Part shown: positions 1 to 8,974 of the stretch, one piece after another
How the letters are laid out: the number at the start of each line of letters is the position of its first letter
Numbering within the stretch: position 1 is the first letter of the stretch
NCBI GenBank assembly: GCA_023386585.1
Contig: JAEWJM010000003.1
Span: 62,001-126,000 of the forward strand
Length of the DNA: 64,000 nucleotides
DNA from: Bacteroidota bacterium
Lineage (GTDB): Bacteria; Bacteroidota; Bacteroidia; Flavobacteriales; Flavobacteriaceae
Direction: 5' to 3'
Translations under genes and position numbers: made by a program
Notes under the pieces: generated by a model
What the model was told of the DNA's origin: nothing
Database searches by the model: none
The model's input: only the letters and a program-made list of their open reading frames with translations

Positions 1-510
1 AGAGGAATTGTCCTGGCGCTGATGTTTGCGTTTTTGATTAGCGGGATCTGGCACGGCGCAGCGCTGACTTTTGTCGCGTGGGGAATCATGCAGGGGACTT
101 TTCTCAGCATTGAAGCCGTAACCGCGCGGCGAAGAATGAACTTTCGGACACAAAGTCAGCTTTCACATAAATGGTGGTTCATTGCGTTATGTTGTCTCCT
201 GACGTTCGTGCTGTTCGCATCTTCACAGGTTTTTGCACGGTCGCGATCAATTGGCGAAGCAATGTCAATTTTCGCCAAAATGGTTTCGGATATTGGACTT
301 CCATATCTTGATCTTAACACGCTTGCGGTCGGAGTTGCCATGTTGGGCATTTTGTTATTATCCGATTTTCGGGATGAGTTTTTTCCGGGAAGGTTCAAGG
401 TGTTTAACAACCGATATATCGTTGTGCGGTTTGGTTCTTATCTCGCCATTTTCCTGCTCATCATTCTGTTTGGCGTAGTCAGCGGACAATTCATTTATTT
501 TAAATTTTAA
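1..510 (+). CDS. MBOAT family O-acyltransferase, C-terminal part
   Basis: The frame is open from the first base, so this is the 3' part (169 visible residues) of a gene that begins upstream. It is hydrophobic with several membrane spans. It carries the G-I-W-H-G motif (visible residues 15-19), which contains the conserved catalytic histidine of membrane-bound O-acyltransferases. Relatives (AlgI, DltB, PatA type) move acyl groups, usually acetyl, across the inner membrane onto polysaccharide or teichoic acid. The next gene starts 1 base after the stop and is an SGNH-like membrane-anchored protein, the usual AlgJ/AlgX-type partner. I infer that the pair O-acylates the polysaccharide made by this locus. 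The family is clear; the acyl group and acceptor are unknown. Confidence 0.85.
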   Translation, partial: RGIVLALMFAFLISGIWHGAALTFVAWGIMQGTFLSIEAVTARRRMNFRTQSQLSHKWWFIALCCLLTFVLFASSQVFARSRSIGEAMSIFAKMVSDIGLPYLDLNTLAVGVAMLGILLLSDFRDEFFPGRFKVFNNRYIVVRFGSYLAIFLLIILFGVVSGQFIYFKF

Positions 511-511
511 A

Positions 512-1456
512 ATGCGACGGTTAGGCCTAAAAATATTCGTTTTTGCCCTGCTGGTCGTCGCGGTCGTCACCTTTATTCTCGAACGTTTCGGGGGATATAT
601 TGACTATTTTTATGTGAAAGTCACTACGCCGGTGCAAACGTCGCTGATTCTTGGCGATTCGCGCCCGATGCAGGGAATTCAACCGTCAATTATAAACGAG
701 TGCATGCCAAACTCCGGCTTTGAATTGCCGATGTACAACTTTGCGTTTACGGGCGTGCAGGGACTTTACGGTCCGCCTTACTTTAAAAGCATTCGCAAAA
801 AGCTGGATCCGAATACGAAAAACGGACTTTTCATAATTGGTGTCAGCCCCGCGCAACTGTCGGTTTCACCAGACGATGACGAGCGCAATCATATCTTTTC
901 CGAAACCAATCAACCGCCGCACAACATGAAGTTCATCAACATGAGGCCGAATTTTGAGTACTTTTTCCGCAATTACCGGTTTTTCCATTTTAACGCGCTG
1001 TTTAGGGGAAAATCGCAAACGCATACCGACGGCTGGCTGGAACAGAACGTTTTCTTTTCACCATCGGAGCGCGCATTTAAGAAAAAGCAGCGGATCCAGG
1101 GAGTTGTCGAAAATTTTAAAAACCTCAAACCCTCGACCTATCGGCTGCAAAGCCTTGACAGCTTGATCTCGTTCCTTTCGCGTCGCGGAAAAGTTGTGCT
1201 GGTGCGATTGCCAATGGATGCCGAACCGGTCGCGATTGAAGATCGTTACTGGCCGCAATTTAATTCGAAAATGAGCGAATTGGCTGTTGCGAATGGTATC
1301 AAATATTTTAATTTTACGCAAAAGAACACGTTCGATATGTACGACGGCGCCCATCTAGGTAACAAGTCAGGCGCGCTCTTTACACGCGTTTTGTGCGATT
1401 CCATCCGCAAGTCGCTGCCCAACCCAAATCAAAATAAGAATGTTCACGCTCAATAA
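512..1456 (+). CDS. SGNH-hydrolase-like membrane-anchored protein, MBOAT partner
   Basis: A 314-residue protein with one N-terminal membrane anchor (about residues 5-24) and a long extracytoplasmic domain. G-D-S-R at residues 48-51 resembles SGNH block I with nucleophile Ser50. D278-x-x-H281 near the C-terminus resembles block V. This layout is that of the AlgJ/AlgX/DltD-type proteins that accept an acyl group from an MBOAT and place it on the glycan. The gene lies 1 base after the MBOAT and its 3' end overlaps the next start by 17 bases, consistent with one operon. I did not recognise a named family member. The SGNH assignment rests on the two motifs and the context. Confidence 0.6.
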   Translation: MRRLGLKIFVFALLVVAVVTFILERFGGYIDYFYVKVTTPVQTSLILGDSRPMQGIQPSIINECMPNSGFELPMYNFAFTGVQGLYGPPYFKSIRKKLDPNTKNGLFIIGVSPAQLSVSPDDDERNHIFSETNQPPHNMKFINMRPNFEYFFRNYRFFHFNALFRGKSQTHTDGWLEQNVFFSPSERAFKKKQRIQGVVENFKNLKPSTYRLQSLDSLISFLSRRGKVVLVRLPMDAEPVAIEDRYWPQFNSKMSELAVANGIKYFNFTQKNTFDMYDGAHLGNKSGALFTRVLCDSIRKSLPNPNQNKNVHAQ

Positions 1457-2717
1457 AATCAGCATTTCGGAAAATGGCCGCCGCGTAAATTACGACTACT
1501 CCGTTTCTCCGCAAATTGCGAAATATTTTAACCGTAACGAGCCGTTTTATATCAAGTACGATACTGATGTAACTGCCGTTCCCGAAAGCATTCTGGCCGT
1601 TCCGCTGCTGGCCAACGTGATGCCAATCGCCTGGTTTGCCGGCTTCGATGTCACTGTTCCGGTTTTGGACGAGACTTTTTCGGAATCGCTCGAAAACCTC
1701 CGCAACGAATTCAAAATACATTTTCCCGATATAGACCCCGACGTCACGCTTCACGTTGAAAACCCGATTTCAAACGTCATTGAAGGCGACGGTACGGGTT
1801 TGCTGTTTAGTGGCGGACTTGACGCATTTGAGTCGCTGACCCGAAATCTGGAAAAGCATCCGTTTCTCATTTCTGTTCATGGCGCTGATATCGACGTTGA
1901 CGATCAGGATCGATGGGAAAACTTCAAGCGCTTTAATGCAGAGCAGCCTGTCATCGGTAGTGAGCGTATTTGTTACGTCGAATGCAACCTCCGCACGTTT
2001 TATACGTATGAAGTCGACTTGCTGGTCAATATCGGCTGGTGGGGAAAAATCCAGCATGGAATGGCGCTCATCAGCCTTATTGCGCCGCTGAGCATTTTGA
2101 AAGGCATAAAAACAGTCCTGATCGCTTCATCCAATACGGGTGAAGTCAGCTTTGGCTGGGGATCGACATCGGAAACCGACGAGAAAGTCCGTTGGGCCGA
2201 CATGAAAGTTATCCACGACGGATTTCATCTTCGTCGGACGGAAAAAATCCAAAATATCGTTGATTATTCAAACCGAACCGGCGAATTTATCAAGCTTCGG
2301 GTATGTTATTCGGAAATGCGAACCGGCTATAACTGCAGCCATTGCGCCAAATGCCAGCGGACGATGTTCGGGCTGATACTTTGCGGCGCTAACCCGCACG
2401 ATTTCGGATTTGATACGCCGCAAGATTTTTACGATCTGCTATTTAAAAATTTTACTCCCGGCGCGGTTATGACCACCGGTGTTGCCTACGAATGGCGTTG
2501 CCTGCAGGAGAAAGCGGCGGCGGCAGAAAATTTTTACGTCCTATCCGACGCAGCACGTGAGAAAAATAATATTGATACCTTTGCGGCGCTTGACCTGAAG
2601 GCGATCGTCAGTACGAATATTTCGGAAAATCGCCCGATGAAGCGGTTCAAATACATCCTGATCAGCAAATACCCGCGACTATTTAATTTTTATCTTTCGA
2701 TCCGGAGGAAAATCTAA
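1440..2717 (+). CDS. PP-loop ATPase-like protein with a QueC-like zinc cysteine cluster
   Basis: A 425-residue soluble protein. S-G-G-L-D-A (residues 124-129) matches the PP-loop of N-type ATP pyrophosphatases (canonical SGGxDS), with the last serine replaced by alanine. Cys289-x9-Cys299-x2-Cys302-x2-Cys305 with a downstream arginine closely resembles the zinc site of 7-cyano-7-deazaguanine synthase QueC. The protein is nearly twice as long as QueC, with about 120 extra N-terminal residues, and sits between an acyltransferase pair and a pyruvyl transferase rather than with queuosine genes. I infer an ATP-dependent (adenylating) modification of a sugar or carboxylate in polysaccharide synthesis. 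Its substrate is unknown and true QueC activity is unlikely. Confidence 0.55.
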   Translation: MFTLNKISISENGRRVNYDYSVSPQIAKYFNRNEPFYIKYDTDVTAVPESILAVPLLANVMPIAWFAGFDVTVPVLDETFSESLENLRNEFKIHFPDIDPDVTLHVENPISNVIEGDGTGLLFSGGLDAFESLTRNLEKHPFLISVHGADIDVDDQDRWENFKRFNAEQPVIGSERICYVECNLRTFYTYEVDLLVNIGWWGKIQHGMALISLIAPLSILKGIKTVLIASSNTGEVSFGWGSTSETDEKVRWADMKVIHDGFHLRRTEKIQNIVDYSNRTGEFIKLRVCYSEMRTGYNCSHCAKCQRTMFGLILCGANPHDFGFDTPQDFYDLLFKNFTPGAVMTTGVAYEWRCLQEKAAAAENFYVLSDAAREKNNIDTFAALDLKAIVSTNISENRPMKRFKYILISKYPRLFNFYLSIRRKI

Positions 2718-2721
2718 AACT

Positions 2722-3693
2722 ATGCTATACGGCTTACTCACATACGACGAGAACAAACGTTTTTTTAATGTCGGCGACAATATCCAGAGCCTTGCCGCAA
2801 AGCAGTTCCTTCCGAAAGTCGATCAGCGGCTTAACCGCGAAAGGCTTGCTGGGTACGACGGCGATCCGATCAAGCTGATCATGAACGGCTGGTTTACCCA
2901 CAACGTTCACAATTGGGTTCCGTCAGAGAACATCGATCCGCTTTTTGTGTCTTTCCACATCAACAATACCGCAGCGCCGTTTATGCTGAGCGATAAAGGA
3001 ATTGCGTATCTGAAAAAACACGAACCGATCGGATGCCGGGACCAGTTTTCGGTGGAAACCTTGAAAGCGAAAGGCATCGATGCGTATTTTACAGGCTGCC
3101 TCACGTTAACGCTTGACAATTATAAAGTCGACGATTCACAGCGAAACGACAAAATTTACATCGTGGATCCGCTTTACGGATATCCGACGCTCGAAAAAGT
3201 AACCTACGATTACCGCCGTTTCCTTCGCAGTCTGCAAAACGGAACGATTTTCAACATTGGCAAACGCAAAAAACATTTGGCAAAATTTATTGATGCCGAT
3301 TTGATGCGATCAGCAGAAATCATCAACCAGGAGCCGCCGGCAAGTAAATATTCGGACGATCAAAAATTTGCAATGGCCGAAGAACTGCTTCACAAATATG
3401 CGCGCGCGAAACTGGTAATTACGTCACGTATCCACTGTGCATTGCCGTGCCTTGCAATGGGAACGCCGGTAATTTTCGTCAACGGATTTACGAGTTTCGT
3501 CGACTCGTGCCGGTTTGATGGAATCCTGGAGCTGTTCAACCGGATTGATGTAAACACCGATACCGGCGAATTCACCGCCAATTTTCCGCTTGACGGGAAG
3601 ATTACCAAAGACACGGTCGTCAAAAACTTTGAAAAGCATCATGCACTTGCCGAGCCGATGAAGCAAAAATGCAGGGAATTTATCGCAAAATAA
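2722..3693 (+). CDS. polysaccharide pyruvyl transferase family protein
   Basis: A 323-residue cytosolic protein with the features of the pyruvyl transferase family (WcaK/CsaB type, PF04230): an N-terminal NVGDNIQSLAA stretch and a C-terminal S235-R-I-H238 segment followed by a G-x-P-V-I-F strand. Enzymes of this family add a pyruvate ketal from phosphoenolpyruvate to a sugar of a lipid-linked or polymer intermediate, giving a negative charge. It follows the PP-loop gene by 4 bases and is immediately followed by a glycosyltransferase with no gap (TAAATG), so it is part of the same operon. Family assignment is good; the sugar acceptor cannot be read from the sequence. Confidence 0.8.
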   Translation: MLYGLLTYDENKRFFNVGDNIQSLAAKQFLPKVDQRLNRERLAGYDGDPIKLIMNGWFTHNVHNWVPSENIDPLFVSFHINNTAAPFMLSDKGIAYLKKHEPIGCRDQFSVETLKAKGIDAYFTGCLTLTLDNYKVDDSQRNDKIYIVDPLYGYPTLEKVTYDYRRFLRSLQNGTIFNIGKRKKHLAKFIDADLMRSAEIINQEPPASKYSDDQKFAMAEELLHKYARAKLVITSRIHCALPCLAMGTPVIFVNGFTSFVDSCRFDGILELFNRIDVNTDTGEFTANFPLDGKITKDTVVKNFEKHHALAEPMKQKCREFIAK

Positions 3694-4767
3694 ATGAAGC
3701 TCCTGTACATCACCAACGGGATATGCGGCGCCGGTGGCCTTGAAAGGGTTTTGTCGATCAAAGCTTCGATGCTCGCCGAAATGCCCGATTATGATGTACA
3801 TATTTTAAGCCTGAACGAAAGCGGAAATACCCCATTTTATGATTTTAGTCCGAAAATTACCTTTCATCCCATTGTGGCGAAAGGGAATTTCGTCTCGTTT
3901 TACTGGAGTTATATCAAGAACCTGAAAAAAGCGGTTGCTGCGCTTCGGCCCGACATAATCGCGGTCTGCGACGATGGACTCAAGGGATTTTTCATACCGA
4001 AAATATTGGGCAAGCCATGCCCGGTAATTTATGAACGCCACGCATCGATCTCGCTTAATGTGCGCGATTCTGCCGCCGGGAAGTTAATGCGCCGACTGAT
4101 GCGGTTCCTTGCCGCGGATTTCGACAAATTCGTATTGCTTACGCAGTCGAATATCAGCGAATGGCCGGTTCCAAATGCAACGGTGATTCCCAATCCGCTT
4201 TCGTTTTTTCCGGACCGTGTTTCAACATTGCAAAATCCGAAAGTTATTGCGGTCGGATCACATTCGTACAATAAAGGGTATGACTTGCTGCTCGAGGCAT
4301 GGAAACCCATTCAATCGCGGTTTCCTGAATGGAAACTTAACATTTATGGTAAAGCCGACGCCGATCGCAGTTTCATAAAACGTTCCGCGGAACTGGGGCT
4401 GCATTCGGTTCATTTTTTCGAGCCTGATCCTGATATCGAATCAAAATACCTGGAATCTTCAATAATGGTTTTGCCGTCGCGGTCGGAAGGATTCGGGATG
4501 GTCCTGATCGAAGCAATGGCGTGCGGTGTGCCCTGCGTGGCGTTCGACTGCCCGAGCGGTCCGTCGGATATTGTTTCTAGCGGAATCGACGGTTTTTTGG
4601 TCGAAAATGGAAACATAGAGGCGTTCTCGGAAAAAATAGTCTTATTAATTGAAAACGAATCCCTGCGACGCGCCATGCAAACTGCGGCGCGCCAAAGTGT
4701 AAAGCAATATTTGCCTGAAGCGATTGTGGCGCAGTGGGACGAACTTTTTAAATCCGTTGCCCGATGA
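3694..4767 (+). CDS. GT4-family glycosyltransferase
   Basis: A 357-residue GT-B enzyme. The N-terminal half starts with the glycine-rich G-I-C-G-A-G-G-L-E loop that follows the first strand. The C-terminal half contains the E-G-F-G-M-V-L-I-E motif (EX7E), which binds the nucleotide sugar in retaining GT4 enzymes, followed by A-C-G-V-P. It starts directly after the pyruvyl transferase stop and overlaps the next glycosyltransferase by 4 bases (ATGA). It should add one sugar to the undecaprenyl-linked repeat unit on the cytoplasmic face. Donor and linkage are unknown. Confidence 0.85.
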   Translation: MKLLYITNGICGAGGLERVLSIKASMLAEMPDYDVHILSLNESGNTPFYDFSPKITFHPIVAKGNFVSFYWSYIKNLKKAVAALRPDIIAVCDDGLKGFFIPKILGKPCPVIYERHASISLNVRDSAAGKLMRRLMRFLAADFDKFVLLTQSNISEWPVPNATVIPNPLSFFPDRVSTLQNPKVIAVGSHSYNKGYDLLLEAWKPIQSRFPEWKLNIYGKADADRSFIKRSAELGLHSVHFFEPDPDIESKYLESSIMVLPSRSEGFGMVLIEAMACGVPCVAFDCPSGPSDIVSSGIDGFLVENGNIEAFSEKIVLLIENESLRRAMQTAARQSVKQYLPEAIVAQWDELFKSVAR

Positions 4768-5993
4768 AAAAGATACTGCTTATAATGCCTTACGGTTCGG
4801 TTGGCGGAATGGAGCGGCTGGCATCGACCTTCTACCGACATTACAAAAGTCAGGGTTTTGATGTCTTCGGATTGAAAATCATCAAGCTGAAAAGCGACAT
4901 AATTGACTTTGGCGATGACGAACTTTTTTTGAGCGAGATTGACCTTTCGGAAATGCCGGCGATGAAAAGAGCGCTTTTTTACCTTCAGGCGCCGCTAAAA
5001 ATCCGCAAGATTGTCAGGGAAAAGGGAATTACGCATTCGATCGCTTTTGGCGACATGGCCAATGTTTTTAGTTCGCTGACATTTACCAATGAATTCAAGA
5101 TCGCCAGCATCCACGCCTTGAAAAGCGTTGAATTTTCCAGCAATAACCCGCTGAACCAAATCTTCAGGCTCGCATATCGTACGTCTTATAGGAATTTTAG
5201 TAAAGTGGTCTGCATCAGCGAGGCCATCCGCAAAGATCTTATTGCGAATTGTGGATTTGCCTTTCCAAATAAGCTCCAGGTTATTTACAATCCGCATGAT
5301 ATTCCGGCAATCCAAAGAATGTCACAGGAGCAAATTCCTACCGACGAAGCCGCCTGGTTCGAAGGCAAGTCGATAGTTTTTCTCGGCCGCTTGTCGATGC
5401 AAAAAGCGCCGTGGCACCTGGTGAATGCATTTAAAATCCTGACAGGAAAAATAAAAGACACACAGCTGATCTTCATCGGCGATGGCGATCCGGAAATAGA
5501 TGCCTACATACGGCAGCGGGTGCGCCGACTGGGCCTTGAGCCGCTTGTAATCTTCGCCGGCCGGCGGACAAATCCCTATAAATATCTTGTGAAAGCTGAT
5601 GTTTTGGCGTTAAGTTCCTATTATGAAGGAACTCCGAATGTGATCGTCGAAGCAATGGCGCTGGGCGTTCCAACGGTTAGCTCCAATTCGACCGATGGGA
5701 TCGCCGAAATCATGTCGCTTGCAAAACCCGATGTGTCGGGAAGCCTATTGTTGACCGAAAGCGGAATCATTACGCCCGGGTTTTTTGACGGCTCACTGAC
5801 AATACCAATAGAGGATAAAAAGATCTCCGAGGAAGCTGCGTTTGCCACGGCGCTCGAAATGGTCCTTCAGGATAGCCGCTTCAGGGCATCGCTCGAACAT
5901 TCGAAACTCCAGTTGCTTGAGCGGTTCGATCTTCAAAAGGTGGCCGAAAGCTATCTGGATAAAAATCGTTCAACATCGCATTTAAAACAGTAA
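4764..5993 (+). CDS. GT4-family glycosyltransferase
   Basis: A 409-residue GT-B glycosyltransferase. It begins with the G-S-V-G-G-M-E-R loop and has a clear second domain (V-F-L-G-R-L-S-x-Q-K-A-P-W, then Y-Y-E-G-T-P-N-V-I-V-E-A-M-A-L-G-V-P) with the EX7E donor-binding motif. It overlaps the upstream glycosyltransferase by 4 bases, so the two are probably co-translated. Its stop codon overlaps a perfect TAnnTTTG promoter box that serves the next gene. A 30 to 40 residue insertion after the EX7E region (around LAKPDVSGSLLLTESG) makes it slightly longer than average. Acceptor and donor are unknown. Confidence 0.85.
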   Translation: MKKILLIMPYGSVGGMERLASTFYRHYKSQGFDVFGLKIIKLKSDIIDFGDDELFLSEIDLSEMPAMKRALFYLQAPLKIRKIVREKGITHSIAFGDMANVFSSLTFTNEFKIASIHALKSVEFSSNNPLNQIFRLAYRTSYRNFSKVVCISEAIRKDLIANCGFAFPNKLQVIYNPHDIPAIQRMSQEQIPTDEAAWFEGKSIVFLGRLSMQKAPWHLVNAFKILTGKIKDTQLIFIGDGDPEIDAYIRQRVRRLGLEPLVIFAGRRTNPYKYLVKADVLALSSYYEGTPNVIVEAMALGVPTVSSNSTDGIAEIMSLAKPDVSGSLLLTESGIITPGFFDGSLTIPIEDKKISEEAAFATALEMVLQDSRFRASLEHSKLQLLERFDLQKVAESYLDKNRSTSHLKQ

Positions 5994-5998
5994 TTTTG
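5991..5998 (+). promoter_or_regulatory. Bacteroidota -7 promoter box for the EpsG-like gene
   Basis: TAATTTTG fits the TAnnTTTG consensus of the Bacteroidota primary sigma factor exactly. It overlaps the stop codon of the preceding glycosyltransferase and lies 21 bases before the TTG start at 6020, so it supports an internal promoter within the polysaccharide locus. No clear -33 TTG was assigned. Confidence 0.45.
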
Positions 5999-6019
5999 CG
6001 AACCCGAGCCTGACGCCAT

Positions 6020-7114
6020 TTGGAAAATCTGATCCCGTTAGAATATTATTCCTTTGTTTACTACAACGCGCTTCTGGCGACGGTGTTGCTGGTTTATTTC
6101 AACACGACCATTAACGATTTCGGCTCTAAAAAAAACGGCGACTTCCTTCCATTGCTGGGCTGGTTGTTTGCAGCGTTCGTCATCGTGCACATCGGCTTGC
6201 GGCCCATCGATCCGGCTTTCGTCGATATGACGATGTATGCGCACATGTTTAATCTTTTTGCCGACGGCACTAACGACATTACTGCAATCGAAGGCGACCG
6301 GGGTTTCAACATGTTTCTCCTGGTTACCTCGAAAATAATGACGGTCAAAACGTTTTTTTTGGTTTGTGCGTTGTTGTATATCGTGCCGTTGATTATTGCA
6401 TCATTTCGCTGGTTTAAGAATCTTTGGTTCTACGGCTTTTTGATGCTGGTCATTTCCTTTTCGTTCCTGGGCTACGGGGTGAACGGAATCCGGAACGGAA
6501 TTGCTACTTCGCTATTTATCCTGGCGCTTTCGTTTTGGGACCGGAAAGTAATCATGGCGGCGCTTCTCGTACTGTCGATATCGTTCCACAAAAGTATGTC
6601 ACTCCCGATTTTTGCATTGGTGGCGACACTGTTCCACAACAATGTCCGAACGTATTTAAAAGGATGGATCGCCGCAATCCCGATCTCGTTGATCGTGGGC
6701 AACCTGTTCGTGACATTATTTACCACACTTGGTTTTGACGATGCGCGGGTCAGCATTTATTTCAATGAAACCGCCATTGACGATCCGGTTTCCGGTTTCC
6801 GGTGGGATTTTATTCTGTACAGCGCAACAGGTGTTTTTGCCGGATGGTACTTTATCGTGAAAAAGAATTTTTCAGATCCACTTTATGCGCGGATAGTCAA
6901 CATTTACCTTATCGCCAACGCTTTTTGGATACTGATCATCAAAGCGGGATTTTCGAATCGGTTTGCCTATTTATCATGGTTTCTGTTAGCGGTGGTCATT
7001 ACCTATCCGATGATTAAAGTCCGGATACTGAAAGACCAACACAATGTGCTCGGCAAAATAATCGTCGTCTATTTTATGTTTACGTATTTATTAAACTACA
7101 TTCTGCATGCGTAA
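6020..7114 (+). CDS. EpsG-family membrane protein, probable polysaccharide polymerase
   Basis: A 364-residue polytopic inner-membrane protein with about 9 to 11 hydrophobic spans. E-G-D-R-G-F near residue 90 and the G-I-R-N-G-I-A segment near residue 160 are typical of the EpsG/Wzy-like family thought to polymerise repeat units in the periplasm. The best start is TTG at 6020, because the next in-frame methionine is deep in the protein and a -7 promoter box lies just upstream. The 3' end overlaps the following GT2 gene by 8 bases. A second polymerase or ligase candidate lies at 40559-41902, so the locus may make more than one polymer or use one protein as ligase. Confidence 0.75.
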   Translation: MENLIPLEYYSFVYYNALLATVLLVYFNTTINDFGSKKNGDFLPLLGWLFAAFVIVHIGLRPIDPAFVDMTMYAHMFNLFADGTNDITAIEGDRGFNMFLLVTSKIMTVKTFFLVCALLYIVPLIIASFRWFKNLWFYGFLMLVISFSFLGYGVNGIRNGIATSLFILALSFWDRKVIMAALLVLSISFHKSMSLPIFALVATLFHNNVRTYLKGWIAAIPISLIVGNLFVTLFTTLGFDDARVSIYFNETAIDDPVSGFRWDFILYSATGVFAGWYFIVKKNFSDPLYARIVNIYLIANAFWILIIKAGFSNRFAYLSWFLLAVVITYPMIKVRILKDQHNVLGKIIVVYFMFTYLLNYILHA

Positions 7115-8048
7115 ACTTTCGGTCGTCATCCCGGTTTATAACGTCGAGAAAACCCTTCGGAAATGCATCGACTCGGTACTTCAAAACGGACTCGCCGATG
7201 ACGAATATGAAATAATTATCATTGACGACGAATCGCCCGACAACAGCATTGAAATTGCGCGGGAATTTGAATTGGCTCACAGCAATGTACGACTGATCTC
7301 ACAGCGTAATAAAGGCCTCGGCGGCGCGCGCAATACCGGAATTTCCCACGCAGTTGGCAAATACCTTCTTTTTCTGGATTCGGACGATTACGTAAAACCG
7401 GGCAGCCTTCAGCTCATCGTTGACTACGCCGATAAAGCCGAATGTGAAATCGTCGAATTCGCCGCCGATCTGGTTGAATCCGACGGAAAAATTTCCGGAC
7501 GAGTTACTCCGGCGCAACTTCGCCAATCGATGTCCGGAGTTGAATACTTTAAGCGTCATCCGTCAATAAACTCGGCTTGCAACAAGCTTTACCTTCGGAG
7601 TTTCCTTGCTGATAAGAACCTTCTTTTTCGGGAAAAGATTTTCGCTGAGGATTTTGAATTCAATACGCGTGCACTCTATTTCTGCGATCGCGCGATATCG
7701 ACCACAATTTCAGTGTCTTGCTTTGTCCGCTCAGAAAATTCCATTACAAGGAGCACGAATCGGGAAAGCAGGGAAAAATATGTGGCCGACTTCATCCGGA
7801 TCATGCAATTGGTGCGCGATTTTGGAAATGAAGTAGGTGATCAGAAAGAATTTTTCGAGGAGCGATTGACCATTCTCAATGTCGATTTGTTTCTTTTTAT
7901 GGCTAAAAACCGCTTTTCATTAACTGAAATGAGGAAAGTCAAAAAGCAACTGATTTCAAGCGAAGTGTACTTCGTAAAATACCCGCTTCGGCATTTCGCC
8001 AAAAACCTGCTGCGAATAATTTTTCTGCGAATTTTGCCATTGTTCTGA
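7107..8048 (+). CDS. GT2-family glycosyltransferase
   Basis: A 313-residue GT-A enzyme of family 2. It starts with the classical V-V-I-P-V-Y-N-V strand, then I-I-D-D-E-S-P-D-N-S, and has the metal-binding D-S-D-D (DxD) within F-L-D-S-D-D-Y-V. The C-terminal region is rich in basic and hydrophobic residues and probably touches the membrane. The start overlaps the EpsG-like gene by 8 bases. It should transfer a sugar from a nucleotide donor to a lipid-linked intermediate; the sugar cannot be predicted. Confidence 0.88.
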   Translation: MRKLSVVIPVYNVEKTLRKCIDSVLQNGLADDEYEIIIIDDESPDNSIEIAREFELAHSNVRLISQRNKGLGGARNTGISHAVGKYLLFLDSDDYVKPGSLQLIVDYADKAECEIVEFAADLVESDGKISGRVTPAQLRQSMSGVEYFKRHPSINSACNKLYLRSFLADKNLLFREKIFAEDFEFNTRALYFCDRAISTTISVSCFVRSENSITRSTNRESREKYVADFIRIMQLVRDFGNEVGDQKEFFEERLTILNVDLFLFMAKNRFSLTEMRKVKKQLISSEVYFVKYPLRHFAKNLLRIIFLRILPLF

Positions 8049-8080
8049 CAATAAGTGTAATATTGCCATACTTATAGCGT

Positions 8081-8965
8081 ATGGAAACTCTTAATATTAC
8101 AACCCCAAGCCGTTCGATTGCAGTTGTCGACGGGCATGATGACAATATCGATAAGGTAACGGTAAAAGCGTTTGGCGACGAATGGACGAGCTTTAATGAA
8201 TTCTCGCCGGCCGAGATCAAACTCATTGGCGACAGTTATTTTGACATCGTCACTGATGAGATGATCAACAGCGAAACGGTCATGGCCGATTTCGGTTGCG
8301 GAAGTGGCAGGTTTACCAAATACTGGCAGGGAAAAGCAAAGAAAATTGTTGCGATTGACCCAAGTGATGCGATTTATGCCGCCGACAAGCTCATCGGAAA
8401 CGACGACAGCATCCAGCTTGTGAAAGCGTCCATTTCAAACATTCCCTTTGAGGACGGTTATTTTGACTTCGCGATGTCGATTGGCGTACTTCATCACATT
8501 CCCGATACCCAAAAAGCAATGTCCGATTGCGTTCGTAAGGTGAAAAAAGGCGGTTGGTTTTATACTTACCTGTATTATAGCCTCGACAATCGCGGCGTGT
8601 TGTTCCGACTGCTATTTAAATTGTCAAATGTTTTTCGGGTCGTCATTTCCTCTATGCCACAAAAGTTGAAAGCATTTTGCTGCGATCTGACTGCAATATT
8701 CTTCTACATGCCGCTCGTTTTGCTTGCACGATTGATGCGCAAGATCGGAATTCCCTCAAAAATATGGCAGAAAATCCCGCTGTCGGCTTATCATGACAAG
8801 AGTTTCTTTGTCATCCGCAACGATGCGCTTGATCGCTTTGGAACTCCGCTCGAGCAGCGATTTTCACGCGCCGAGATCAAGACTATGATGGAAAATTCCG
8901 GATTGGGCGAAATCATTTTCTCTGAAAAGCCGGGCTACTGGCATGCCGTCGGAAAAAAGCTTTAA
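8081..8965 (+). CDS. class I SAM-dependent methyltransferase
   Basis: A 294-residue Rossmann-fold methyltransferase. SAM motif I is A-D-F-G-C-G-S-G-R (about residues 69-77), followed by the acidic V-A-I-D-P-S-D strand and S-I-G-V-L-H-H-I-P, which matches the UbiE/COQ5-type Methyltransf_11 fold. The C-terminal third contains hydrophobic segments (around residues 185-215) that could contact the membrane. It lies between a glycosyltransferase and asnB in the polysaccharide locus, so methylation of a sugar, or of a lipid-linked glycan, is the most likely role. The gap before it (33 bases) contains an imperfect TAATATTG box, perhaps a weak internal promoter. Confidence 0.8.
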   Translation: METLNITTPSRSIAVVDGHDDNIDKVTVKAFGDEWTSFNEFSPAEIKLIGDSYFDIVTDEMINSETVMADFGCGSGRFTKYWQGKAKKIVAIDPSDAIYAADKLIGNDDSIQLVKASISNIPFEDGYFDFAMSIGVLHHIPDTQKAMSDCVRKVKKGGWFYTYLYYSLDNRGVLFRLLFKLSNVFRVVISSMPQKLKAFCCDLTAIFFYMPLVLLARLMRKIGIPSKIWQKIPLSAYHDKSFFVIRNDALDRFGTPLEQRFSRAEIKTMMENSGLGEIIFSEKPGYWHAVGKKL

Positions 8966-8974
8966 TTTTACCGC

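Noticed and set aside
1440..2717. Calling this gene queC
   Set aside because: Length, the Ala in the PP-loop and the capsule context do not fit a queuosine enzyme, despite the matching Cys cluster.
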